Shown here piece after piece: positions 52,063 to 60,225 of a stretch of DNA of 64,000 nucleotides. The notes beneath the pieces are model-generated. The model was not told where the DNA came from. It did not search any database and was given only the letters and a program-made list of their open reading frames with translations. The position numbers and the translations under genes are program-made. The DNA comes from Bacillota bacterium (GTDB lineage Bacteria; Bacillota_I; Bacilli_A; RFN20; CAG-288): NCBI GenBank assembly GCA_023459795.1, contig JAEWSP010000018.1, positions 1 through 64,000 on the forward strand. The letters run 5' to 3'. How positions within the stretch are numbered: the stretch's first letter is position 1; each line of letters starts with the position of its first letter.

Positions 52063-52713
52063 ATGAATCCAGAATATCCCGGACTGTTCGTCTCTGTCGA
52101 AGGCTGCGACGGATGCGGAAAGACGACCGTCATCGCCTTATTGAAGAAAGCCCTCGAAGAGAAGGGAGTCACTCCTCTTGTCACCCGGGAGCCGGGAGGA
52201 GGAAGGATTGCGGAAAGCATCCGTGCCATCATCCTCGACAAGGAGAATACGAACGAAGACAAGAGGACGGAAGCCCTCCTTTATGCTGCCAGCAGAAGGC
52301 AGCATCTGGTCGATGTCGTGATTCCTGCCCTCCAGAAGGGGACATTGGTTATCTCCGACCGGTATCTGGACTCCTCTCTGGCTTATCAGGGATATGCCAG
52401 AGGCATCGGCATCGAGGAAGTTTATTCGATCAACGCTTTTGCTATCGACGGCTATATGCCGGAGATTACTTTCTACCTGGATCTTCCTCCTAAGGAAGGT
52501 CTTGCCAGAATCGCTGCCCATCGTTCCGATAAGGTGGACCGCCTGGATGTAGAGAAGCTCAGCTTCCATGAGAAGGTCTACGAAGGATACAAGATTGTCA
52601 ACGAGAAGTACAAGGACAGGATCGTCAGGATCGACGCCCATAAGACTCCGGAAGAGGAAGTACAGGAGATCCTTCCGATCCTCCTTCTGAAATACCAGGA
52701 GAAGAAGCAGTAG
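52063..52713 (+). CDS. tmk: Thymidylate kinase
   Basis: The protein has 216 residues. P-loop FVSVEGCDGCGKTTVIALL, the REPGGGRIAESIR motif that binds dTMP, and DRYLDSSLAYQGYARG are all typical of bacterial Tmk, which phosphorylates dTMP to dTDP. The insertion of Cys in the P-loop (EGCDGCGKT, where most have EGxDGxGKT) is within normal variation. GAAGGAG lies before the ATG. It sits between recR and holB, as in Bacillus. Confidence 0.95.
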   Translation: MNPEYPGLFVSVEGCDGCGKTTVIALLKKALEEKGVTPLVTREPGGGRIAESIRAIILDKENTNEDKRTEALLYAASRRQHLVDVVIPALQKGTLVISDRYLDSSLAYQGYARGIGIEEVYSINAFAIDGYMPEITFYLDLPPKEGLARIAAHRSDKVDRLDVEKLSFHEKVYEGYKIVNEKYKDRIVRIDAHKTPEEEVQEILPILLLKYQEKKQ

Positions 52714-52716
52714 TCC

Positions 52717-53703
52717 ATGGATGAGAAGACCCTTGAAGAGAAGGAGGGAAGAGCTTATAAGCTCTTCCTCAATTCCAGGAAGAAGAACCGCCTAGCAAAC
52801 AGCTATCTCCTTGCCGGGGAAGAGAATTCCCCGCTTAAGGAGGTAGCCTTGTATCTTGCCATGTCCCTCAACTGCGAGACTTCTCTTTTCGGTTGCGGGC
52901 ATTGCCCTAGCTGCCTTAGGTTTCAAGCCGGGGTAAGACCGGACTTCGTGCTTATTGACGGAAGCACGGAGCCTATCAAGAAGGAACAGATCCAGGATCT
53001 GGAGAAGAAGTTCTCCCTCTCCGCTCTGGAGAAGAACCACCGCCTTTCGTATGTCATCCACCATGTCGAGAACATCACCGAGGAAGCTGCAAACTCCCTC
53101 CTGAAGTTCCTGGAGGAACCGAAGGCAGGGCAGATTGCTTTCCTGACGACGACTTCCCCGGCCCGTGTCCTCAATACGATCAAGAGCCGCTCCATCCAGG
53201 TTCCGATCGATCCTTACGGGACCAAGGAACTGGAAGAGGAACTAAGCAAGACGGAATTTCCTGTCGGGAAGAAGAAAACCCTTCTTCCGGCCGGGGAATG
53301 CTATATCCTCTCCCACCTTACTCCGTCCAAGGAAGAGGCGTTCTCCCTTTTCGGAGAAGACAGTTTCTTCCACCAGGGATACCAGATGGCGGAAGCCGTC
53401 CTATCCGATTACCTGGTCTCCGACCTATGTATGTCGAACAGCCTTCTTCTGCAAACCAGCCGGTCCAAATCGAGTCTATGCTATAATTGGATGATTCAAA
53501 TTCTCCTCTTCGTTCTGGAAGAAAGCCTGAAGAAAGAAGAAACAGATTCTTCTTTTGCCGATATCGAGAAGAAGCTAAGCCAGGATCCGGAAAGGACTCT
53601 TAGGGGCGTGGAACTCTTAAGGGACATCCTTTCGAACAGGAACCTAAACTACAATCCCGCCCTCTCCTCTGCCCGGCTTCTTCGTGCCTTGAGGAAGGAG
53701 TAA
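52717..53703 (+). CDS. holB: DNA polymerase III subunit delta'
   Basis: The protein has 328 residues. It shares the clamp-loader fold with DnaX: a four-cysteine zinc site (CETSLFGCGHCPSC), the SRC-like region and LLKFLEEPKAGQIAFLTTTSPARVLNTIKSRS. The Walker A is degenerate (LLAGEENSPLKEV), as normal for delta', which does not hydrolyse ATP. It acts as the stator of the clamp loader. Only a weak ribosome site is visible, consistent with coupling to tmk 3 nt upstream. The C-terminal domain is divergent. Confidence 0.9.
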   Translation: MDEKTLEEKEGRAYKLFLNSRKKNRLANSYLLAGEENSPLKEVALYLAMSLNCETSLFGCGHCPSCLRFQAGVRPDFVLIDGSTEPIKKEQIQDLEKKFSLSALEKNHRLSYVIHHVENITEEAANSLLKFLEEPKAGQIAFLTTTSPARVLNTIKSRSIQVPIDPYGTKELEEELSKTEFPVGKKKTLLPAGECYILSHLTPSKEEAFSLFGEDSFFHQGYQMAEAVLSDYLVSDLCMSNSLLLQTSRSKSSLCYNWMIQILLFVLEESLKKEETDSSFADIEKKLSQDPERTLRGVELLRDILSNRNLNYNPALSSARLLRALRKE

Positions 53704-53709
53704 ACAAAG

Positions 53710-55107
53710 ATGGCAACTACTTTATTAGGAATCCCTTTTGATTTCAGCGGAATGAACTACTATCAGACCAACAGGGATGTTTCTCTCGGTTCCGAGGTTG
53801 TAGTCACAACCCCTCACGGGACCTTTTTAGGGACGGTCAAGAAGATCCGTCTGGCAACGGAAGAAGAACTGAAGAAGCCGGATTTCAGCCGTCTTTTCCC
53901 TCGGATCGATAGGATTGCTACTTTCCAGGATGTCCAGTTTGCTACAGACAACCAGGCAAAAGCCAAGGACATCGTCCATAAGTCCCAGGCCCAGGCCAAC
54001 TCCCTGAAGCTGGATATGAAGATCCTGAATGCCTACTTCGACCTCGACGAATCGAAGGTGCTGATCACCTTCGCTGCCGATGCAAGAGTCGACTTCCGGG
54101 AACTGGTCCATATCCTCAACGGAATGTTCCATTCCAAGGTCGAGTTCCGTCAGATCGGAACCCGCGACCAGGCAAGAGTCATCGGCGGTATCGGCCCCTG
54201 CGGATTACCCCTCTGCTGTGCTTCTTTCCTGACCAAGTTTGATGTCATCAGCATCTCCATGGCGAAGAACCAGCTTCTCTCCCTCAATATCCCGAAGATC
54301 TCCGGACAGTGCGGAAAGCTTATGTGCTGCCTGAAGTATGAAGACAAGGCCTATAGCGAGATACGTCCCCTCTATCCTAAGATGGGAACCAAGTTCGCTT
54401 ACCAGGGAAGCACGTATTCCGTCTCCGGATTGAATCTGCTTACGGATACGATCACGGCCTATAACGGGGACAACTACGAATCCTTCTCCAGGGAAGAGTT
54501 CAACAGAGTAAAGCAAGGCTTAACTAAGTGTGACCCGACTGCTGTACCTGTCCTTAAGGATATCAACTCCGGTGTCGATCTTTCCGGAAAAGGCATCTCC
54601 GAAACCAACAGAAGAATTGCAGCTATCAAGGAGAGCGAAGAAACCCACAAGGAAGAGATCCGGAGAACCAGCGACCACTACGGAAGGAACAGGAACGGAC
54701 AGCATCAGAACAGTTTCCACAGCCAGCATCAAAGCCACGGAAACCCGAATCCGTATTCTCCTTCTGCTGCTGCGCCTTCTACCGCAAAGCCGTCTACTCC
54801 GGAAATGGATATGCCGACTACTGCCTGTTCCTTCTCCCAGTCGAATCCGAATAACCAGAATCATTCCTACCACGGACAGAACAACAACCATGGAGGAAGT
54901 TTCCACGGCTCCAACAACAGCTACCATTCCCATAACGGCAACAACCATCAGAGAAGCTACGGAAATCCTTTCCATGCCTCTCCGAAGCCTTCTACCTCCG
55001 CCCCTGCTACCAAGAAGGAGTCCGGATATATCTCCGTCAGTTCGATTGCCGACCGTTCGGTCCTCGATGTAAAGCCAGGCAGCAAGAAGAGCAATGATAA
55101 GAAATAG
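53710..55107 (+). CDS. ricT: PSP1/RicT (YaaT) family protein with a His/Asn-rich tail
   Basis: The protein has 465 residues; Bacillus YaaT/RicT has about 275. Residues about 1-275 form the PSP1 core with the conserved cysteines of an Fe-S site (CGLPLCCASF and QCGKLMCCLKYE). RicT works in the RicAFT complex with RNase Y in mRNA maturation. After a charged linker, residues about 320-430 form a low-complexity tail very rich in His, Asn, Ser, Gln and Gly (HGGSFHGSNNSYHSHNGNN), which I do not expect in this family. AAGGAG precedes the ATG. Its end overlaps rsmI by 14 nt. Confidence 0.92.
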   Translation: MATTLLGIPFDFSGMNYYQTNRDVSLGSEVVVTTPHGTFLGTVKKIRLATEEELKKPDFSRLFPRIDRIATFQDVQFATDNQAKAKDIVHKSQAQANSLKLDMKILNAYFDLDESKVLITFAADARVDFRELVHILNGMFHSKVEFRQIGTRDQARVIGGIGPCGLPLCCASFLTKFDVISISMAKNQLLSLNIPKISGQCGKLMCCLKYEDKAYSEIRPLYPKMGTKFAYQGSTYSVSGLNLLTDTITAYNGDNYESFSREEFNRVKQGLTKCDPTAVPVLKDINSGVDLSGKGISETNRRIAAIKESEETHKEEIRRTSDHYGRNRNGQHQNSFHSQHQSHGNPNPYSPSAAAPSTAKPSTPEMDMPTTACSFSQSNPNNQNHSYHGQNNNHGGSFHGSNNSYHSHNGNNHQRSYGNPFHASPKPSTSAPATKKESGYISVSSIADRSVLDVKPGSKKSNDKK

Positions 55108-55960
55108 TCCCTACGATCATCCGGAAGGTCCGCTTGTCTCCTTGGTGGCAACACCGATCGGGAACATCAAGGACATCACTCTCCGGGCATTGGATGCCTT
55201 CAAGGAAGCCGATGTCATCGCCTGCGAGGATACCAGGAATACTGGTCTCCTTCTTTCCCGTCTCGGGATAAAGCCTAAGAAGCTTGTCTCCCTCTATGCC
55301 CAGACGGAAGCCAAGAACGCAAAGCTTCTTGTCGAGGAAGCCAAGAAGAAGAACTGGAAGGTCTGCTACTGCAGCGATGCCGGAATGCCCGGAATCAGCG
55401 ATCCCGGTGCTCTCCTGGTCCAGGCCTGCCAGGAACAGGGCGTACCCTCTACCATCCTTCCCGGGCCAAGCGCATCCCTTTCCGCTTTGGTTTTAAGCGG
55501 AATCGACAGTGCCGACTTCTCCTTCTACGGTTTCCTTCCGACCAAGGCCGGACAGGAGAAGACGATGCTAAGTAAGCTAGTAGACCGGGAAGAAACCCTG
55601 ATCTTCTATGAATCCCCGAAGAGAGTCTACAAGACTCTTGCCGTCATGGAGGAAGTCTTCGGACCGAAGAGGGAAGTTGCCCTTGTAAGAGAGCTTTCCA
55701 AGATCCATGAGGAAGTCGTCCATGGGACTATGGAAGAGCTTGTGAAGAACATCACGGAAGAAGTGAAAGGGGAATGCGTCATCCTCGTGAAAGGTTCCTC
55801 TTTGAAAGAGGAGCAGGCCCCTGAAGAAGACGTTCTCTCCCTTCTGAAGAAGGGAATGAAGGAGAAGATTCCTCTTACCCAGCTAGCCAAGGACGTCAGC
55901 AAGAAGACCGGCAGAAAGAAAAGCGACGTTTATTCGCTTGCACTAACGCTGAAGAAGTAA
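55094..55960 (+). CDS. rsmI: 16S rRNA 2'-O-methyltransferase RsmI
   Basis: The protein has 288 residues. The motifs LVATPIGNIKDITLRAL, ACEDTRNTGLLL, CSDAGMPGISDPG and LPGPSASLSALVLSG are the SAM-binding signature of RsmI (tetrapyrrole-methylase fold). It methylates the ribose of C1402 in 16S rRNA. The start overlaps the end of ricT. It is the last gene of the dnaX run and is closed by a strong terminator. Confidence 0.94.
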   Translation: MIRNSPYDHPEGPLVSLVATPIGNIKDITLRALDAFKEADVIACEDTRNTGLLLSRLGIKPKKLVSLYAQTEAKNAKLLVEEAKKKNWKVCYCSDAGMPGISDPGALLVQACQEQGVPSTILPGPSASLSALVLSGIDSADFSFYGFLPTKAGQEKTMLSKLVDREETLIFYESPKRVYKTLAVMEEVFGPKREVALVRELSKIHEEVVHGTMEELVKNITEEVKGECVILVKGSSLKEEQAPEEDVLSLLKKGMKEKIPLTQLAKDVSKKTGRKKSDVYSLALTLKK

Positions 55961-55993
55961 AAAAGATGCCGGAGCCCTGTGCTCCGGCATTTT
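55961..55993 (+). terminator. Bidirectional terminator after rsmI
   Basis: GCCGGAGC (55968-55975) pairs with GCTCCGGC (55981-55988), flanked by AAAAGAT and ATTTTG. It serves rsmI and the converging HAD gene. Confidence 0.9.
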
Positions 55994-55995
55994 GC

Positions 55996-56847
55996 TTACA
56001 TCTCTTCTTCCTGAGTCTTGCGGATATCGGCAAGCGAATCGCAGATCGCCATCTTCTTGATTTCGTTCTTGATGATCTTATCGAAGGAACCTTTCTCCCG
56101 GTAATCGGCAGGAGTCAGGAAGTCGACTCTTCCGTCCTGGAAGAGCTGTTTGGCAACCGGCTTCTTCCCCTTGCCGTAGACGGCGATAGAGACACCGCCC
56201 TTTTCCCGGACAAGCTTCATGCAGGGAACATCCGTAAGACCATCGGCGATATAGACCATATCCCGGAAAGGAATCGGCTTCTCGCTGTCCGGAACGGACT
56301 CGTTCAGTCTCCGGCTGTCCGAGATATCGAGCTCTCCCTTGCAGACACGAAAGAGGAACTGGGTCTTGGTCGTATAGTTGACAGCAGACTTCGGCCAGAC
56401 GGCTTCTCCGTTCTGGTCATAGAGGAATTCGCAGGCAAAGATCGCCTTGAAATACTTGGCAATCGAAGAACCTTCGATGATCTCCTTGTTTCCGGAACTG
56501 ATGACGTAATGCTGGATCTCGACTCCGTTCTGAAGTCCGAACGCATTGATCCTAGGGAACCACTCTTCGACGCCGGGGAAGAAACGGATTCCTTTCCCCA
56601 TGGCAACGAAGGCATCCCTGGTAATAGGAAGATTCTTCCTCCTCGACATCTGCAGCATCAGATACATATAGGCAAGCTGCCCGTCCATCCCGTTGTCATG
56701 GGCCAGTTTGTTCGTTTCATTCCAGAATTCATCCGGTTTGATCTTCAGGGAAGGGATGAAGCTGTAGTTCTGCATATCCGTAGTGCAGAGAGTTCGGTCG
56801 AAGTCGTATAGGAGAGCGATGATCGGTTTTCTTTCTATGGCATTCAT
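55996..56847 (-). CDS. HAD-superfamily phosphatase, phosphoserine-phosphatase-like
   Basis: The protein has 283 residues. HAD motif I is LLYDFDRTLC (DxDxT would be the strict form; here DFDRT), motif II lies in YVISSGNKEII, and motif IV is in MVYIADGLTDVPCM. The helical cap between motifs I and II is about 90 residues long, a C1-type cap as in SerB-like enzymes. The natural substrate is unknown. The ATG at 56847 has GGAGG five to nine bases upstream; the TTG at 56859 overlaps that site. Cytoplasmic, with no operon partner. Confidence 0.85.
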   Translation of the reverse strand: MNAIERKPIIALLYDFDRTLCTTDMQNYSFIPSLKIKPDEFWNETNKLAHDNGMDGQLAYMYLMLQMSRRKNLPITRDAFVAMGKGIRFFPGVEEWFPRINAFGLQNGVEIQHYVISSGNKEIIEGSSIAKYFKAIFACEFLYDQNGEAVWPKSAVNYTTKTQFLFRVCKGELDISDSRRLNESVPDSEKPIPFRDMVYIADGLTDVPCMKLVREKGGVSIAVYGKGKKPVAKQLFQDGRVDFLTPADYREKGSFDKIIKNEIKKMAICDSLADIRKTQEEEM

Positions 56848-56985
56848 CCTTGCCTCCAATCCAGAAACCTATGTTTCCAATTATTTCTTGCCTTTATTCT
56901 AATGTTTCCCAATAGGCAATGCTAGATTGGGAGGCCTAAAGAAGAGAAGAAATGCCCTTCCTCTCCACCGGAAAAGAAAAAGCAC

Positions 56986-56991
56986 TATAAT
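56986..56991 (+). promoter_or_regulatory. -10 box, leaderless start of the zinc-ribbon gene
   Basis: TATAAT is followed by AGCGGT and then the ATG at 56998, so transcription should begin at the start codon. No ribosome site and no clear -35 box. Confidence 0.55.
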
Positions 56992-56997
56992 AGCGGT

Positions 56998-57279
56998 ATG
57001 AAAAAATGTCCACATTGCGGGAAAGAAATCCCGGAAGAAGACTGGCTCTGTCCGTTCTGCCATTCCCCGGTTCCGGTCACCGGAAAAGGAACCGGCCATA
57101 GCCGGAGCGACAATTATAAAGAAGAATACGAGAAGGAGCCTATAAGCGGAGAAGACAAGGAGATGCTACTGGACAGCAACACAGCTTCTTCTTCCGATGA
57201 TGACGGGGTTGCACCGGCAAGTCCGTATCCGGACAGCGATACTGCCTACAGCGATCTGACAAAGCATTTTGACCAATAG
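56998..57279 (+). CDS. Small zinc-ribbon protein
   Basis: The protein has 93 residues. Residues 4-21 are a zinc ribbon, CPHCGKE...CPFCH, of the type found at the N-terminus of many Firmicute membrane or signalling proteins. The remaining 70 residues are acidic and Ser/Asp-rich with no predicted fold. No membrane segment is present. The gene appears to be leaderless and its stop codon lies within the stem of its own terminator. Function unknown. Confidence 0.75.
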   Translation: MKKCPHCGKEIPEEDWLCPFCHSPVPVTGKGTGHSRSDNYKEEYEKEPISGEDKEMLLDSNTASSSDDDGVAPASPYPDSDTAYSDLTKHFDQ

Positions 57280-57302
57280 AGTGACCTCTGTTGGTCTTTT
57301 TT
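57271..57302 (+). terminator. Terminator overlapping the zinc-ribbon gene stop
   Basis: GACCAA (57271-57276) pairs with TTGGTC (57291-57296) around an AGAG/CTCT inner stem, then TTTTTT. The TAG stop is inside the hairpin. Confidence 0.85.
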
Positions 57303-57332
57303 ATAGAGCTTTGCTGCTTTTCCTGTGGAAAA

Positions 57333-57363
57333 GAAAAACGGCAGTCTTATAAGAAACTGCCGT
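57333..57363 (-). terminator. Intrinsic terminator of the 57388-57792 gene
   Basis: On the minus strand ACGGCAGT and ACTGCCGT pair over a 10-nt loop and are followed by TTTTC. Confidence 0.85.
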
Positions 57364-57387
57364 ATCCGAATCTATCCGTTTCAAGGA

Positions 57388-57792
57388 CTAGGCTTTTTGC
57401 TGGGATCTATTCTTTGCTTCCTTGGCTCTTTTCCAGAAGGGAACAGTCATTCCGATCAGAAGGAAGAGGAAAAGAAGAACGATCCAGAATCCGTAATACC
57501 GGATATCCCAACTCGAGGAATCAAAAAGAAAGCAAAACAAGCCTAGATAAATCGCCTGGCTCACGACAGCAAGACCAGGAAATAGTTTTGTAGGAGATCC
57601 TTTCTTCCACTCCAGAAGGAAGACCAGAACCAATAAGACAAGACCTAGAACCAGCGGCAGGACTCCGGCTATCAGAATGCCCGAAGCCGTGAGGGAATAG
57701 TCTTTCATGAAAACATCCGGGTAGGAGCCGATCAGAAGGAAGAAGGAAGCTACAGAAAACAAGACGAAATCAACCAAAGAAATTCTTTTCAT
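57388..57792 (-). CDS. Small four-helix membrane protein, unknown
   Basis: The protein has 134 residues with four predicted membrane helices (about 7-25, 37-61, 72-89 and 100-119) and a basic C-terminal tail. I recognise no family. It has its own terminator and converges on the zinc-ribbon gene. The ribosome site is not obvious. It resembles in size and layout the small membrane protein at 35958-36455, but the sequences do not align convincingly by eye. Confidence 0.65.
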   Translation of the reverse strand: MKRISLVDFVLFSVASFFLLIGSYPDVFMKDYSLTASGILIAGVLPLVLGLVLLVLVFLLEWKKGSPTKLFPGLAVVSQAIYLGLFCFLFDSSSWDIRYYGFWIVLLFLFLLIGMTVPFWKRAKEAKNRSQQKA

Positions 57793-58045
57793 GCTTTTAC
57801 AGGTCTCCGGCCTTCGGTTTCTGCTTTTTCTAAATAGTCTAGCTCCATATAAGGATACATATCCGTTTGTCTAATTCTATAAGATTTTATACCCACCCCA
57901 ATAAGAATGCAAACAATTGCAGCTTTTGGGCTTTCTGTTTATCGGCTGTTTGTTTTTTTGCAGGCATCATATTTTAACGTTTAGTATTATCTCCTTGTCC
58001 ATAACCTACATAAGGCTCTTGGAGCAGAGGGCAAAAAGAAGCCAA
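57793..58045. other. Intergenic region, nothing recognised
   Basis: About 250 bp between the small membrane protein and the groEL terminator. It is T-rich, has no ORF of note and shows no RNA fold I recognise. Confidence 0.5.
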
Positions 58046-58078
58046 CAAAAAGGCCTTCCCTGCAATCGCAGGGAAGGC
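58046..58078 (-). terminator. Intrinsic terminator of groESL
   Basis: On the minus strand GCCTTCCCTGC and GCAGGGAAGGC pair perfectly over GATT, followed by CTTTTTG. Confidence 0.93.
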
Positions 58079-58106
58079 TGTTTTCTTCTCTTCTAGGAAG
58101 GATGGA

Positions 58107-59738
58107 CTAATAGCCCATTCCTCCGCCCATATCACCGGCGGCCGGTGCAGCCGGAGCAGCAGGCTTTGGAATCTCGGTCACAATCGCTTCGGTCGTGACG
58201 AAGAGTCCGGCAATGCTAGCAGCATTGACGACAGCCGTTCTGGCGACCTTCGCCGGATCGATGATTCCGGCTTCCATCATATGGATGACCTTGCCGTTCT
58301 TGGCATCGAAGCCGAGATCCCCGGTTCTGGTCTTCTGCTCTTCGACCATCTCCATTCCTTCGTAGCCCGCATTGTCGCAGATCTGCTCGAACGGGACCGG
58401 AAGCGAATTGAGGACCGTATCGATACCTCTCTGGACATCAAGGTTCTTGTCCTTGAGCGAAGACTTGAGAGTGTGATAGACGTTCATCAGGGCAATTCCG
58501 CCACCGCTGACGACACCTTCGCTGACGGCCGCAGAGGTCGCATTGATGGCATCTTCCAAACGGAGCTTCTTGTCCTTGAGTTCGGTTTCGGTAGCAGCAC
58601 CGACACGGATGACGGCAACACCGGCAGAGAGCTTTGCGATTCTCTTCTGGAGTGCCTTCTTGTCATAGTCGGACTTGGACTCGGCAACCTGGCCCTTGAG
58701 TTCATTGACTCTCTTCTCGACATCTTCCTTCTTGCCGGCACCATCGATGATGGTAGTGCTGTCCTTCGTGACACGGATCTTCTTGGCCTGGCCAAGATCA
58801 TTGATGGTCATATCCTTGAGGGCCATGGAAAGATCCTTGCTGTATAAGGTAGCGCCAGTCATAATGGCGATATCCTGCAGCATGTTCTTCTGGTTGTCTC
58901 CAAACTCCGGTGCCTTTACAGCAACGACGTTGAAGGTTCCACGGAGCTTGTTGACGATAAGGGTAGCAGAAGCATCATTGTCGACATCATCCGCGATGAT
59001 GAGGAGAGGACGATGGGCTTCGACGACTCCCTGGAGAAGGTTGACGATATCCTGGATGTTGCTGATCTTCTGATCGGTAACAAGGACGAAGGCATTCTCG
59101 AGTTCGGCAACCATACGTTCGGAATCGGTCACCATGTACGGAGAGATGTAGCCCTTGTCGAACTGCATACCCTGGACGACTTCAAGGGTCGTATCGAATC
59201 CCTTGGACTCATCAACGGTGATAACTCCGTCCTTGCCGACCTTATCCATAGCGTTGGCAATAGTCTTTCCGATTTCCGGATCGCCGGCAGAAATTCCGGC
59301 AACGGAAGCGATATCGGCAGAGGTAGAAATCTTCTTGGCTCCGGCAAGGATGGCATCCGATATAGCCTTGGAGGCCTTCTCGATACCTTCTCTTACGAGA
59401 ACCGGATTAGAACCCTTTTCAACAGCATCGAATCCACGATGGATCATGCTCTGGGCAAGAACGGTGGCAGTCGTAGTGCCATCGCCGGCGATGTCGTTCG
59501 TCTTGTTCGCGACTTCGTAGACGAGCTTGGCGCCCGCATTCTGTTCCTTATCTTCGAGCTCGATCTCGCGGGCGATGGAGACACCATCGTTGACGATGAT
59601 CGGAGATCCGTATCCGCGGTCAAGAGCGACGTTTCTGCCCTTGGGGCCAAGCGTCAGCTTAACCGTATCGGCAAGGGCATCGACGCCCTTGAGCATATTA
59701 TCTCTAGCAGACTTGCCGTAGGTAATCTTCTTTGCCAT
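58107..59738 (-). CDS. groEL: Chaperonin GroEL
   Basis: The protein has 543 residues, full length. It carries the GroEL signatures KLTLGPKGRNVALDRGYG, the ATP-binding GDGTTTATVLAQSM and GVAVIRVGAATETELKDKK, and ends with the disordered Gly/Met tail GDMGGGMGY. It forms the double-ring folding chamber with GroES. The gene follows groES by 19 nt and shares its CIRCE-controlled promoter, so it should be induced on heat or misfolding stress through HrcA. Confidence 0.98.
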   Translation of the reverse strand: MAKKITYGKSARDNMLKGVDALADTVKLTLGPKGRNVALDRGYGSPIIVNDGVSIAREIELEDKEQNAGAKLVYEVANKTNDIAGDGTTTATVLAQSMIHRGFDAVEKGSNPVLVREGIEKASKAISDAILAGAKKISTSADIASVAGISAGDPEIGKTIANAMDKVGKDGVITVDESKGFDTTLEVVQGMQFDKGYISPYMVTDSERMVAELENAFVLVTDQKISNIQDIVNLLQGVVEAHRPLLIIADDVDNDASATLIVNKLRGTFNVVAVKAPEFGDNQKNMLQDIAIMTGATLYSKDLSMALKDMTINDLGQAKKIRVTKDSTTIIDGAGKKEDVEKRVNELKGQVAESKSDYDKKALQKRIAKLSAGVAVIRVGAATETELKDKKLRLEDAINATSAAVSEGVVSGGGIALMNVYHTLKSSLKDKNLDVQRGIDTVLNSLPVPFEQICDNAGYEGMEMVEEQKTRTGDLGFDAKNGKVIHMMEAGIIDPAKVARTAVVNAASIAGLFVTTEAIVTEIPKPAAPAAPAAGDMGGGMGY

Positions 59739-59757
59739 AGTTCTTTACCTCTTTCGT

Positions 59758-60039
59758 TTAGTCGACAACGGCCAGGATATCCTTATCCTGGATCAGCATG
59801 TACTTCTTGCCGTTCTGATCAACGTCCGTTGTCGAATACTTCTTATAGATAACCTTCTCGCCGGCTGCAGCCTGAACAGTAATCTTATGGCCTTCCGAAT
59901 CTGTATAGCCAGGTCCGACAGCGACGACGGTAGCGACAGCGGAATCATTCTCGTGAGTGCTGGCAATGATGATGGAACCAACCTTCTTCTCTTCCGGAAG
60001 CTTCTCTAAAACGACATAATCGCGTAATGGCTTGATCAT
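59758..60039 (-). CDS. groES: Co-chaperonin GroES
   Basis: The protein has 93 residues. It opens MIKPLRDYVVLEKLPEEKK, and the mobile loop (VGSIIIASTHENDSAVA), the GYTDSEGHKI segment and the ending DKDILAVVD match GroES. It lacks the usual GGI/GGL hydrophobic tripeptide in the mobile loop, having VGSIII instead, within family variation. The ATG at 60039 follows GGAGG; the longer reading from 60096 would lie in the promoter. Confidence 0.96.
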   Translation of the reverse strand: MIKPLRDYVVLEKLPEEKKVGSIIIASTHENDSAVATVVAVGPGYTDSEGHKITVQAAAGEKVIYKKYSTTDVDQNGKKYMLIQDKDILAVVD

Positions 60040-60081
60040 AAATAACCTCCATTTTTCTTTGTGAAGTCGAACAGCAATGTT

Positions 60082-60109
60082 ATTATAACCCGACAATTAG
60101 CAATTTCAA
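60082..60109 (-). promoter_or_regulatory. groESL promoter
   Basis: On the minus strand TTGAAA (60109-60104), a 16-nt spacer and TATAAT (60087-60082). The -35 box lies within the CIRCE element. Confidence 0.8.
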
Positions 60110-60123
60110 GGGCCAAGTGCTAA
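60097..60123 (-). promoter_or_regulatory. CIRCE element (HrcA operator)
   Basis: On the minus strand TTAGCACTT-N9-AATTGCTAA, against the consensus TTAGCACTC-N9-GAGTGCTAA. The arms pair at 8 of 9 positions. It overlaps the groESL promoter, the standard place for HrcA repression. Confidence 0.88.
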
Positions 60124-60169
60124 CTTTTCTTTTTAAGTGCCGAAAAGTGCCTTTGTTATCGCAATAAAT

Positions 60170-60212
60170 AAAAACGCATCCAACCCAATTTGAGGCTGGC
60201 TGCGTTCTTTTT
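60170..60212 (-). terminator. Intrinsic terminator of galM
   Basis: On the minus strand ACGCAGCCAGCC pairs with GGTTGGATGCGT (two mismatched positions), followed by TTTTT. A-rich on the other side, so partly bidirectional. Confidence 0.8.
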
Positions 60213-60225
60213 TGACTCTATTTGA

